Of a stretch of 32,807 bases of DNA, positions 25,418 through 32,351 are shown in pieces. The notes under the pieces are model-generated. The model was not told the origin of the DNA. It ran no database searches and saw only the letters and a program-made list of their open reading frames with translations. The number at the start of each line of letters is the position of its first letter. Position 1 is the first letter of the stretch. A program made the translations under genes and the position numbers. Location of the stretch: contig JAGBQR010000019.1 of assembly GCA_017632775.1 (NCBI GenBank), positions 1-32,807 on the forward strand, written 5' to 3'. Origin of the DNA: Oscillospiraceae bacterium. GTDB lineage: Bacteria; Bacillota; Clostridia; Oscillospirales; Oscillospiraceae.

Positions 25418-25765
25418 ATGATCAAACGGGAACAGGAACGTATCCGCGAAAGCAAGAAAATGTTCGGCGGCGCAGGAGAGGCGCGCATGACCCATATCCT
25501 GGAAGCCGGCGAAGAAATGTATAACAAAGGCCGTGTATTTAACTATCTGTATCTGGATCCGGGCTGCGAGATCGGATGGCATGTCCATCACGGAGACGGA
25601 GAGACCTATCTGATCCTGAAAGGAGAAGGCGAATACAGCGACAACGGCACTCCCGTAACACTCCATCCGGGAGATGTCGCCTTCGTAGACGACGGGGAAG
25701 GACACAGCCTTGTAAACCGCGGCACCGAGCCGCTTGAGGCGATCGCGCTGATCCTCTATAAATGA
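25418..25765 (+). CDS. Small cupin-domain protein
   Basis: A 115-residue single-domain cupin. The two cupin motifs are visible: GWHVHHGDGETYLILKGEG (53-71), with metal ligands H55, H57 and E62, and HPGDVAFVDDGEGHSLVN (83-100), with H96. It could bind a divalent metal and act as an isomerase, dioxygenase or sensor; no substrate can be named. I chose the ATG at 25418 because GAGGTG lies 5 bases upstream. A GTG one codon earlier is only 2 bases from that site. It is the second gene of the LUD-cupin operon and is followed by an 18-bp terminator. Confidence 0.9.
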   Translation: MIKREQERIRESKKMFGGAGEARMTHILEAGEEMYNKGRVFNYLYLDPGCEIGWHVHHGDGETYLILKGEGEYSDNGTPVTLHPGDVAFVDDGEGHSLVNRGTEPLEAIALILYK

Positions 25766-25774
25766 GAGAACCGG

Positions 25775-25821
25775 AAAACGGGGAACGGACATGCACCGGA
25801 GTATGTCCGTTCCCCGTTTTT
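25775..25821 (+). terminator. Terminator of the LUD-cupin operon
   Basis: 18-bp perfect stem, arms 25775-25792 and 25803-25820, 10-base loop, closing with a T5 run. It starts 9 bases after the cupin stop. Confidence 0.9.
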
Positions 25822-25854
25822 CCGCTGATCCCCTCTCAGCCGGTACATTGCAGA

Positions 25855-25884
25855 TTGACGCGCCGTGACCGTAAGGTGTATTAT
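25855..25884 (+). promoter_or_regulatory. Probable galK promoter
   Basis: -35 TTGACG at 25855-25860, 18-base spacer and -10 TATTAT at 25879-25884. The resulting leader is about 65 bases and contains an AAGGAG at 25893-25898 that is not followed by a start codon at normal distance. Confidence 0.6.
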
Positions 25885-25956
25885 TCTGTCTGAAGGAGAT
25901 CGTCCGCTTTTTCGGGCTTTCACCCATACTATCGGACCAGGAGAAACTATACACCA

Positions 25957-27036
25957 ATGTCTATCACGATCTTTACTCCCGGCAGGACCGAACTTGCCGG
26001 AAACCATACCGACCATCAGAACGGCAGAGTACTTGCTTCTGCCGTGGATGTAGGTCTCACCGCCACTGTGGAAAAAACGGACGGAAAAACCGTCCGCATC
26101 GAATCAGAGGGTTTTCCCGCCTTTGATGTAGCGCTTGATGAACTGGAGGTACTTCCCACGGAATTCGGCACTTCCCGGTCTCTGGTCCGCGGCATGCTGG
26201 CTGACTTTCGGGATCTCGGTCTGAAAATCGGGCCGTTTTCCGCCCGGATCACAAGCACCCTTCCTTCCGGTTCCGGTCTTTCCTCCTCCGCCGCTTTTTC
26301 CGTGATGATCGGGCGGATCCTCAACGAGCTCTTCAACGAACAGGAGGCCGATCCGGTCGTGATCGCGCGGTCAGCCCAGAAGGCGGAAAATGTTTTCTTC
26401 GGGAAACCCTGCGGCTTGATGGATCAGCTTGCCTGTTCCCTTGGTCATGCCGTGTATGTGGACTTCAAAACCATGGAAATCGATCCGATCATTGCCGATT
26501 TCGGAGCCATGGGCCTTGCGCTCTGCCTCACAAACACGGGCGGAAGCCATGCCGGGCTGGATTCTTCCTATGCCCGTATCCGTTCGGATATGGTCTATGT
26601 GGCCAATCTGTTCGATAAAGGAATGCTGAGCGACGTCGATCCGGACGAATTCCGCGCAAAAGGCTGGAGTTCCTCCGACCGGCCTGTGCGGCGTGCCATG
26701 CACTTCTTCGATGAAAACGAACGTGTCCCCCTTATGCGGGACGCTCTTCGCAGCGGGGACGGAAACACCTATATGCGTCTGATGAACGAATCCGGCCGTT
26801 CTTCCGAAAACCTTCTCAACAACATCGTCACCAGCGCCTCCGGGGACACAAAGCTTGCCGAAGGTCTGGAAAGAAGTGCAGAACTTCTGGAGGGGAAAGG
26901 CGCATGGCGTGTCCACGGCGGCGGTTTTGCCGGCTGTGTGCAGGCCCTGATGCCCGCAGATTATTTCCCTGTCTACAAAGCAGAGATGGAAAAACAGTTC
27001 GGAGCAAACTCCTGCTGGGAGCTGAAACTCGTCTGA
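25957..27036 (+). CDS. galK: Galactokinase (GHMP kinase)
   Basis: Phosphorylates galactose to galactose-1-phosphate in the Leloir pathway. The three GHMP motifs are present: PGRTELAGNHTDHQNG (8-23), LPSGSGLSSSAAF (102-114) and HGGGFAGCVQAL near the C-terminus. The predicted catalytic base is D156 in CGLMDQ, and the supporting Arg is R10. The N-terminus is short: only 7 residues precede motif 1, against about 24 in E. coli GalK. The nearest AGGAG (25939-25943) is 13 bases from the ATG, which is long, so the start is less sure than the identity. The frame is open upstream to 25894 but holds no ATG, GTG or TTG. No galT or galE is adjacent. Confidence 0.92.
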   Translation: MSITIFTPGRTELAGNHTDHQNGRVLASAVDVGLTATVEKTDGKTVRIESEGFPAFDVALDELEVLPTEFGTSRSLVRGMLADFRDLGLKIGPFSARITSTLPSGSGLSSSAAFSVMIGRILNELFNEQEADPVVIARSAQKAENVFFGKPCGLMDQLACSLGHAVYVDFKTMEIDPIIADFGAMGLALCLTNTGGSHAGLDSSYARIRSDMVYVANLFDKGMLSDVDPDEFRAKGWSSSDRPVRRAMHFFDENERVPLMRDALRSGDGNTYMRLMNESGRSSENLLNNIVTSASGDTKLAEGLERSAELLEGKGAWRVHGGGFAGCVQALMPADYFPVYKAEMEKQFGANSCWELKLV

Positions 27037-27043
27037 AACAAAC

Positions 27044-27075
27044 AAAAGCGGTGACCGGCCGGTCACCGCTTTTTT
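27044..27075. terminator. Bidirectional terminator between galK and tsf
   Basis: 13-bp stem, arms 27044-27056 and 27061-27073, loop GGCC, with T-rich sequence on both outward sides. The converging galK and tsf genes lie on either side of it. Confidence 0.88.
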
Positions 27076-27092
27076 GTTCCCGAAAATCGGGA

Positions 27093-28025
27093 TCACTTTC
27101 CCATATTCATCTGGGCCGCGACTTCTGCAGCAAAATCTTCCTGCTTCTTTTCGATTCCTTCGCCTTTTACGAAATGGATCGCATCGACGAACTTAACGGA
27201 ACCGCCAAGCTTTTTGGCCGCATCGGCAATGTAGCCTTCCACCGAACCGGAGAAGAGGTCGGAGCGAACGAACTCCTGCTGAAGCAGGCAGTTCTCCTTG
27301 TAGAAAGCGGCCATCTTGCCGGCAGCGATCTTCTCCTTGATGGCAGCCGGTTTGGAAGCCATCTTCGGATCATTGTCCATGAGAGCGACCTGAACCTGGA
27401 GCTCATGGTCGACATCTTCCTGAGGAACCAGCGCCTTGTCCCAGTATTTCGGGTTCATGGCCGCGATCTGCATAGCAACGTTCTTGCCGATCTCCGTGGC
27501 ATCGATGTCGCCTTCCACAGCCAGATTCACCAGGACACCGCGGGTGCCGCCGGCATGGACATACGCCACGCTGGTATTCCGGTCGAAGCGGGCGAAACGG
27601 CGGATCTGCAGATTCTCACCGATGGACATGACCTTTTCGGGAAGGATCTCGGACACTGTGAGGTCGGATCCGGGATACTTGCAGTTGAGCAGTGCTTCCA
27701 CATCGGCCGGTGCGTCGTTCCGGACGACTTTGCAGATATCCTTGACAAACGCGACAAAAAGATCGCTCTTGGCGCAGAAGTCGGTCTCGCAGTTCACTTC
27801 CACGATCGCACCGACACCGCATTTCGGGCATACTTCGGCATAGGCCATGCCTTCCGCAGCAATGCGTCCGGCTTTCTTCGCCGCTTTGGCCAGTCCCTTT
27901 TCGCGCAGCCAATCGACTGCTTTGTCCATATCTCCGTCGGTAGCCTGGAGCGCTTTCTTGCAGTCCATCATTCCGACGTTTGTCATCTCACGGAGTGTTT
28001 TTACATCCTGAGCGGTAAATGCCAT
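27093..28025 (-). CDS. tsf: Elongation factor Ts
   Basis: Guanine-nucleotide exchange factor for EF-Tu, 310 residues. The N-terminal UBA-like domain carries the signature LREMTNVGMMDCKKAL, followed by the first core signature (EVNCETDFCAKSDLFV) and the dimerisation region. The C-terminal end, with VDAIHFVKGEGIEKK, is typical. A good GGAGG site precedes the ATG. It follows rpsB as usual, separated by 72 bases that contain a terminator-like hairpin. An uncommon CPKCGVG pair lies near residue 70, just before the core signature. Confidence 0.97.
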   Translation of the reverse strand: MAFTAQDVKTLREMTNVGMMDCKKALQATDGDMDKAVDWLREKGLAKAAKKAGRIAAEGMAYAEVCPKCGVGAIVEVNCETDFCAKSDLFVAFVKDICKVVRNDAPADVEALLNCKYPGSDLTVSEILPEKVMSIGENLQIRRFARFDRNTSVAYVHAGGTRGVLVNLAVEGDIDATEIGKNVAMQIAAMNPKYWDKALVPQEDVDHELQVQVALMDNDPKMASKPAAIKEKIAAGKMAAFYKENCLLQQEFVRSDLFSGSVEGYIADAAKKLGGSVKFVDAIHFVKGEGIEKKQEDFAAEVAAQMNMGK

Positions 28026-28050
28026 TGTTATTTCCTCCTATCATCATTTT

Positions 28051-28080
28051 AAAAAAGGGGCTTGTTTTCAGGCCCCTTTT
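28051..28080 (-). terminator. Terminator-like hairpin between rpsB and tsf
   Basis: On the minus strand, a 10-bp stem with one G-U wobble (plus-strand arms 28053-28062 and 28071-28080, 8-base loop) is followed by T6. It is placed to stop a fraction of rpsB transcripts before tsf. Confidence 0.8.
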
Positions 28081-28097
28081 CCTGTTTCAAACGGTTC

Positions 28098-28850
28098 TTA
28101 TTCCTCGACAGCCGCTGCAGTCTCGGCTGCTTCGGCCATGACCTCTTCCGCATTTTCTGCGTCTTCGCCCTGATGTCCTTCCTGGACGGCGTTCGCCATG
28201 CATCCGGCGATGAGGCGGATGGCGCGGATGGCATCATCGTTGGCTGGAATCACATAGTCCACTTCATCGGGATCGCAGTTGGTGTCGACGATCGCTACGA
28301 TGGGGATATGGAGTTTGCGAGCTTCGGCGATGGCGTTATGCTCCTTGCGGGGATCTACCACGAAGAGAGCTCCGGGGAGTTTCTTCATGTCCTTCACACC
28401 GCCGAGGTACTTCTCGAGCTTTTCCATCTCGCCGAGATGCTTCATGACTTCCTTCTTCGGAAGCATGTCGAAGGTGCCGTCTTCCTGCATCTTCTTGAGC
28501 TGAGCGAGTCTGTCAACGCGGGTGCGCATCGTCTTGAAGTTTGTGAGCATGCCGCCGAGCCAGCGTGCATTGACATAATACATGCCTACGCGGGACGCCT
28601 CTTCACGGACGGCATCGGTCGCCTGCTTTTTCGTTCCGACGAACAGGATGGAATCCCCGTTCTCGCTCAGCTGGCGAACAAACTCATATGCTTCTTCCAG
28701 TTTTTTGACCGTCTTCTGAAGGTCGATGATGTAAATGCCGTTACGCTCACAATAGATGTACTCGGCCATTTTGGGGTTCCAGCGTCTGGTCTGGTGACCA
28801 AAATGGACACCTGCTTCCAGCAGCTGCTTCATGGATACTACGGATGCCAT
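28098..28850 (-). CDS. rpsB: 30S ribosomal protein S2
   Basis: Small-subunit ribosomal protein S2, 250 residues. The signatures [31 protein letters not shown] near the start and [37 protein letters not shown] in the middle are diagnostic. The tail is rich in Glu and Ala. GGAGG lies about 7 bases before the ATG. The rpsB-tsf order is nearly universal. A promoter at about 28955-28983 gives a leader of roughly 100 bases, long enough to hold an autoregulatory structure, although none is evident by eye. Confidence 0.98.
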   Translation of the reverse strand: MASVVSMKQLLEAGVHFGHQTRRWNPKMAEYIYCERNGIYIIDLQKTVKKLEEAYEFVRQLSENGDSILFVGTKKQATDAVREEASRVGMYYVNARWLGGMLTNFKTMRTRVDRLAQLKKMQEDGTFDMLPKKEVMKHLGEMEKLEKYLGGVKDMKKLPGALFVVDPRKEHNAIAEARKLHIPIVAIVDTNCDPDEVDYVIPANDDAIRAIRLIAGCMANAVQEGHQGEDAENAEEVMAEAAETAAAVEE

Positions 28851-28954
28851 TAGTTTTCCTCCAATTATTTGTTTTTTCCTCCGGGAACCTCATCCCCTCC
28901 GCCAAGCTTTCCAGCCACATGGGGAAAGTCCGCTCCCGTGCGAAATGCTTGAAT

Positions 28955-28983
28955 ATAATAACAGAAGCGCCTTCTGTTTGCAA
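28955..28983 (-). promoter_or_regulatory. rpsB-tsf promoter
   Basis: Minus-strand -35 TTGCAA (plus-strand 28978-28983), a 17-base spacer and -10 TATTAT (28955-28960). Directly upstream is a chain of A-tracts (28986-29062), compatible with an UP element. Confidence 0.8.
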
Positions 28984-28985
28984 GG

Positions 28986-29062
28986 TTTTTTTCTGCTTTT
29001 TTGTATGATTTTCTTTTTTCGGCGGGTCTTTTTCCTTTTCCTCTTTTTTTCACGCGTTTTTT
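28986..29062 (-). promoter_or_regulatory. A-tract array upstream of the rpsB promoter
   Basis: Eight runs of 4 to 7 A on the minus strand (T on plus), at 28986-28991, 28996-29001, 29008-29011, 29013-29018, 29028-29032, 29035-29038, 29044-29050 and 29057-29062. Several are spaced about one or two helical turns apart. This could bend the DNA and contact the polymerase alpha subunit. Confidence 0.45.
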
Positions 29063-29086
29063 CCGAAATAGCGGGCACATCACAAA

Positions 29087-29128
29087 AGACCGAGCGTCAC
29101 GGGATCATGATCCCGTGACGCTCGGTCT
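29087..29128 (-). terminator. Terminator of the Phd-like operon (42-base perfect palindrome)
   Basis: 29087-29128 is an exact 42-base palindrome centred on GATCATGATC. On the minus strand it is followed by TTTTG, placing an intrinsic terminator about 20 bases after the stop of the small membrane protein. Confidence 0.85.
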
Positions 29129-29146
29129 TCCGCATGAAGCTCCTGT

Positions 29147-29656
29147 TCAGCCGGCGGATCGTTCGACCTTCTCCGTCAGCATTCCTTCCAGCAAAGAAAG
29201 ATCTTCATCCGAGAAACGTTCCCGGCTTACAAGCACGACCAGGTTTCCGCCGTTTTCTTCAAGGAAGTCTCCCATCATTTCATCCAGTTCGCGGACAGCC
29301 TTCCCTCCGGCATCCAACGTCAGCGTATCATAATCCCGGTCGGAACTTACGAGGATCAGTTCTCCCCCTGTCCCGCTTCCGCTTTCCCGCCTGCAGGTCA
29401 GGAAGACCGTTTTTACCTCCGGTGTGAGGCTTCCTCCTTCCCGTGCTTTCTGAACAGCACCTTCCGTCCAGAACTGATCGAGCGGTGCGGAGCTGCGCAG
29501 CTCTTCCAGTGCCGATTCAACATTGGCCAGCTCTTTCTTTGCCTTCTCCGCGGCAGCCAGACATGAAACGCCCGTAAAGATGACGCACAGGGTGAGCACG
29601 ATAAGCAGAATATTGGATATTGCAATGAATCTCTTTCTGTTTTCCTCGTTTTTCAC
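29147..29656 (-). CDS. Small membrane-anchored protein coupled to a Phd-like antitoxin
   Basis: A 169-residue protein I do not recognise. One hydrophobic helix (about residues 10-34) follows a basic start, then a helical segment (about 35-58, AAAEKAKKELANVESALEEL) that could be a short coiled coil. The extracytoplasmic or cytoplasmic remainder is acidic, with predicted strand segments. No enzyme motif is seen. The start is a GTG at 29656 that overlaps the upstream stop as GTGA, with GGAGG about 9 bases upstream, so it is translated with the Phd-like gene. Its position is where a toxin would stand in a type II module, but it resembles no toxin family I know. Confidence 0.7.
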   Translation of the reverse strand: MKNEENRKRFIAISNILLIVLTLCVIFTGVSCLAAAEKAKKELANVESALEELRSSAPLDQFWTEGAVQKAREGGSLTPEVKTVFLTCRRESGSGTGGELILVSSDRDYDTLTLDAGGKAVRELDEMMGDFLEENGGNLVVLVSRERFSDEDLSLLEGMLTEKVERSAG

Positions 29657-29913
29657 TGTTCATTCCTCCGTTTTTCCCCGCTCTTTACCGGAGACGGGAT
29701 TTTCTCGCTCAGTATCCTCTCCGCCACACGTCGGAGTTTTTCCTTCTCCCCCAGTCCGGCCAGCGGCGGACCTTCCAGATCGATCAGGAGGTATTTCGGG
29801 CGGTTGTTCTTGAAGATGACCGCTTCACCCATCGCATCTGCGATCCTTGTGACCCGGGAGAAATTCTGGTTTGCCTCGGATACCGAAACGATCGAATCGG
29901 TATCGATCTTCAT
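29653..29913 (-). CDS. Phd/YefM family antitoxin-like protein
   Basis: An 86-residue protein whose first half (residues 8-45, VSVSEANQNFSRVTRIADAMGEAVIFKNNRPKYLLID pattern) matches the DNA-binding Phd/YefM fold. The C-terminal half is Lys/Glu-rich and shorter than in classical antitoxins that wrap a Doc or YoeB toxin. I chose the ATG at 29913 because AGGTGG lies 6 bases upstream. A GTG three codons earlier is also open. No Doc, YoeB or Fic-type toxin is adjacent. The overlapping downstream gene codes for a membrane protein. The promoter overlaps a perfect 10-base inverted repeat, as expected for an autoregulated antitoxin operon. Confidence 0.8.
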   Translation of the reverse strand: MKIDTDSIVSVSEANQNFSRVTRIADAMGEAVIFKNNRPKYLLIDLEGPPLAGLGEKEKLRRVAERILSEKIPSPVKSGEKRRNEQ

Positions 29914-29946
29914 GCACTCCACCTCAGCCTCAGAATCCTTTTGTCC

Positions 29947-29990
29947 ATTATAACCGATATTAGGTAAAATTCAAGCTAATATTTTACCTA
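29947..29990 (-). promoter_or_regulatory. Phd-like operon promoter and inverted-repeat operator
   Basis: Minus-strand -35 TTGAAT (plus-strand 29969-29974), 16-base spacer and -10 TATAAT (29947-29952). Perfect inverted repeat arms TAGGTAAAAT (29961-29970) and ATTTTACCTA (29981-29990), with a 10-base gap, overlap the -35 and part of the spacer. A repressor bound there would block polymerase. Confidence 0.78.
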
Positions 29991-30088
29991 TTTTCTCTCT
30001 TTTTCCCAACTTGACCGGAACTGCTTCTCCGCTGCCCGGCAAGCGGATCCGATGCCTGACGGGGCTGCTTTCTTTCCGGGCTTTTGAG

Positions 30089-30116
30089 TTGACAAACCGT
30101 TGTATTATGATAAAAT
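30089..30116 (+). promoter_or_regulatory. Promoter of the exopolysaccharide locus
   Basis: -35 TTGACA at 30089-30094, 16-base spacer, -10 TAAAAT at 30111-30116. Predicted start near 30123, about 115 bases before the ATG at 30237. Confidence 0.75.
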
Positions 30117-30236
30117 ATTTGTTTACTATAGTATAGTATGGAGTGGTATGTCCTATCGGCATTCATCCGTACCTGTTCCTTCCTCCGGGCTTCTCCGGAG
30201 TGAAAGCCTCTGAACTGTAAAAGGAGTGCGCAGCGC

Positions 30237-31448
30237 ATGTGGGGGAATAAACGCAGAACTCTTTCTCTGATCCTGAAAATACTTGCCGGTATTCTGGCTG
30301 TCGTGCTGGCATTTGGAATATACAGAGCCTACCGGAACCAGCTTGCCAAAGACGCAGCGGAAAAACACGAATATTCCGCTGTTTATCAGGAACATACGCA
30401 GAATGAAGTGGAAGCAAAGCAGGCTTACAACGATCTCATCGATGAGGAGTTCGAAAAGGATGCCGAGTGTGTCCGCGTGAATCTCCCGGGCATCGTCTGC
30501 TGGGGCGATACGCTTACCGTGGGAACCACGGGCGGAGTTTCCTATCCTTCTGTTCTCCAGGATCTCATCAATTCCAACATCTGCAGTGTTTACAACTTCC
30601 GCGCGCAGATGGAGAAGCTGGGCGATTTCTCTTCCAGCCGTGTGGTCTGGTCAGACTATAAGGTCATGATCCCCGTCGTGAATATGGGCGTTTACGGAGA
30701 ATCCGCCCCTACGATCGCCGGCCGGAGCGGAGCCATGCCCTACCTTCTCTACAGAAGCGTCACGATCCCGGAGGACTGCACCGCTGTTCAGGTCACGCTG
30801 ACATGTGCGGTCGGGCAGCCGGTCAATCCTCTTGAGAACGGGGAGAGCGGGATCAATGACGTATCCATCGCAGGCGTGACGGGAAAGCTGTCCCGTGTAC
30901 GTGCCGGTCTTTATATGTTCACGCGAAACGAGCCCGGTGATCCTGTCCTCGCCGAAGCCGGGACGGAAGTCATCACCGCCTGCTCGGATATGTATACCGA
31001 TTTTATTCCCGTTATTCTGATCGGTACTTACGGAGGCTATACTTCCACAGAAGACTACATTGAAATGGTCCGTTCGATGATCGGACACCATCACACGGAA
31101 ACCGGACGTTTTCTGATCGTCGGTCCTTTTACCAGCAGCGCTTCCAACACCGGCAGCCGTTTTACCGCGCTGGAACAGGCCCTCCAGCAGGCTTTCGGCG
31201 ATAATTTCATCAATGCCCGAAAGTACTTCTGCTCCGACGCCATGAGTGACGCGAAACTCAGCTATACCAAGGCTGATCAGCAGGAAGTCTCCCGCGGGAC
31301 CGTTCCGGGCAGTCTCCGCAATCCGCTTGCACCTGAAGAACTCACCGCGACCGGTTATGAACTGCTCGGCAAACTTATTTACACACGAATGGACCAGCTC
31401 GGCTGGTTCGATGAAGTCAGAGAGGAGCTGGGAATCAATGCCCAATAA
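30237..31448 (+). CDS. SGNH/GDSL-hydrolase-like membrane-anchored protein (exopolysaccharide locus)
   Basis: A 403-residue protein with an N-terminal membrane anchor (about residues 10-28) and a presumed extracytoplasmic domain. VCWGDTLTVGTTGG (88-100) is placed like block I (GDSL) of SGNH hydrolases but has Thr for the nucleophilic Ser. The C-terminal ELTATGYELLGKLIY matches the last SGNH helix, but the usual DxxH ahead of it reads as RNPL. It could be an inactive relative, a carbohydrate-binding protein, or a divergent acyltransferase/esterase acting on the polymer. AAAAGGAG lies 10 bases before the ATG. It overlaps the next gene by 11 bases, tying it to polysaccharide export. Confidence 0.65.
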   Translation: MWGNKRRTLSLILKILAGILAVVLAFGIYRAYRNQLAKDAAEKHEYSAVYQEHTQNEVEAKQAYNDLIDEEFEKDAECVRVNLPGIVCWGDTLTVGTTGGVSYPSVLQDLINSNICSVYNFRAQMEKLGDFSSSRVVWSDYKVMIPVVNMGVYGESAPTIAGRSGAMPYLLYRSVTIPEDCTAVQVTLTCAVGQPVNPLENGESGINDVSIAGVTGKLSRVRAGLYMFTRNEPGDPVLAEAGTEVITACSDMYTDFIPVILIGTYGGYTSTEDYIEMVRSMIGHHHTETGRFLIVGPFTSSASNTGSRFTALEQALQQAFGDNFINARKYFCSDAMSDAKLSYTKADQQEVSRGTVPGSLRNPLAPEELTATGYELLGKLIYTRMDQLGWFDEVREELGINAQ

Positions 31449-32349
31449 CACCTACGATCCTTCCGCGCGTACAAATACTGCCGGAACCGCTGCCGATCCG
31501 GCGGCCGGCGCCAAGATCTTCATTCTCCCGCAGGATCAGGCACAGAACGGGGAGGTGACTATCGATCTGCTCGCGCTGCTTCGCTCGGTCTGGAAAAACT
31601 TCGTCTATGTGATCCTTCTTGCCGTGATCGGCGGCGCAGTCATGTTCTTTTACACTTCTCTGTTTTATGTTCCGACCTATGAGACCGACATCGCTCTTTA
31701 CGTCAATGACGCCTCGGTCTCCATCGGGAACGCGAACATCAGCATCTCTTCCCTGAGCAGCGGAGTCACCGCCGCAAGCAAGCTGGTCAACACCTATACT
31801 TTTGTGCTTGATTCCCGGACCACGCTGAACGAAATCATCGAAGTGACCGGTGTTCCGTATGACTACAAAGAGCTCGGGAAAATGATCCGCAGCGAGTCGG
31901 TGGAGGGGACCGGAGGCCTCAAGATCTATGTGAAGAGCAGTGATCCCATGGAAGCGGAACTGATCGCCAACACGATCGCCGACGTTCTCAGCCAGCGCAT
32001 CACCGACGTGATCGAAGGCTGTTCGGTGAAGGTCGTGGACTATGCGTTCGTCCCGTCAAGCCCGGAGCATGCGAATTATGTGAAAAACACCGTCATCGGC
32101 ATGATCGCCGGTGCGCTGCTGGCTGCCGTGGTCATTGCCGCCGTGAGCTTCATTTCGGATATGAAAGACAAGTCGGTCCGTTCCGTGGATGATTTCCGTG
32201 CGGCTTATCCCAACATCCCCGTGCTTGGCATGATCCCGGATATGACTGTCAGCGGAGGAAAGAAGGGGTATTATTCCAGCTACTATACCTCCTATGAGAG
32301 CAGTGTCAAAAAACCTGCCTCAGCAAAAAGGAACGGGGAGGAGAACTGA
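31438..32349 (+). CDS. Wzz/CpsC-type polysaccharide co-polymerase
   Basis: A chain-length and kinase-adaptor membrane protein of the Wzz/CpsC family, 303 residues. TM1 (about 54-74) and TM2 (about 217-239) flank an extracytoplasmic domain, with a Pro motif (VPSSPEH, 205-211) before TM2. After TM2 comes a cytoplasmic tail that should activate the CpsD-type kinase encoded next. The tail ends in a tyrosine cluster, Y278, Y279, Y282, Y283 and Y286. I chose the ATG at 31438 because GAGGAG lies about 10 bases upstream and the family N-terminus fits. The frame is open upstream to 31246, inside the preceding gene. The stop is 2 bases before the kinase ATG. Confidence 0.92.
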   Translation: MPNNTYDPSARTNTAGTAADPAAGAKIFILPQDQAQNGEVTIDLLALLRSVWKNFVYVILLAVIGGAVMFFYTSLFYVPTYETDIALYVNDASVSIGNANISISSLSSGVTAASKLVNTYTFVLDSRTTLNEIIEVTGVPYDYKELGKMIRSESVEGTGGLKIYVKSSDPMEAELIANTIADVLSQRITDVIEGCSVKVVDYAFVPSSPEHANYVKNTVIGMIAGALLAAVVIAAVSFISDMKDKSVRSVDDFRAAYPNIPVLGMIPDMTVSGGKKGYYSSYYTSYESSVKKPASAKRNGEEN

Positions 32350-32351
32350 AA

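Larger units (their letters stand above)
29914..30236. other. Divergent regulatory region, 323 bases without a gene
   Basis: It separates the Phd-like operon (minus) from the exopolysaccharide locus (plus). It contains the Phd promoter with its inverted repeat (29947-29990), a plus-strand promoter (30089-30116) and an approximately 115-base leader with a TATAG repeat and a small hairpin around 30181-30200. The section 29991-30088 shows nothing clear. Confidence 0.7.

Noticed and set aside
28851-28954. S2-binding autoregulatory structure in the rpsB leader
   Set aside because: The leader is long enough, but I could not see a structure matching a known ribosomal leader family.
29147-29656. Calling the small membrane protein a type II toxin
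   Set aside because: Only its position next to a Phd-like gene suggests this. No toxin fold or catalytic motif is visible, so it is reported as unknown.
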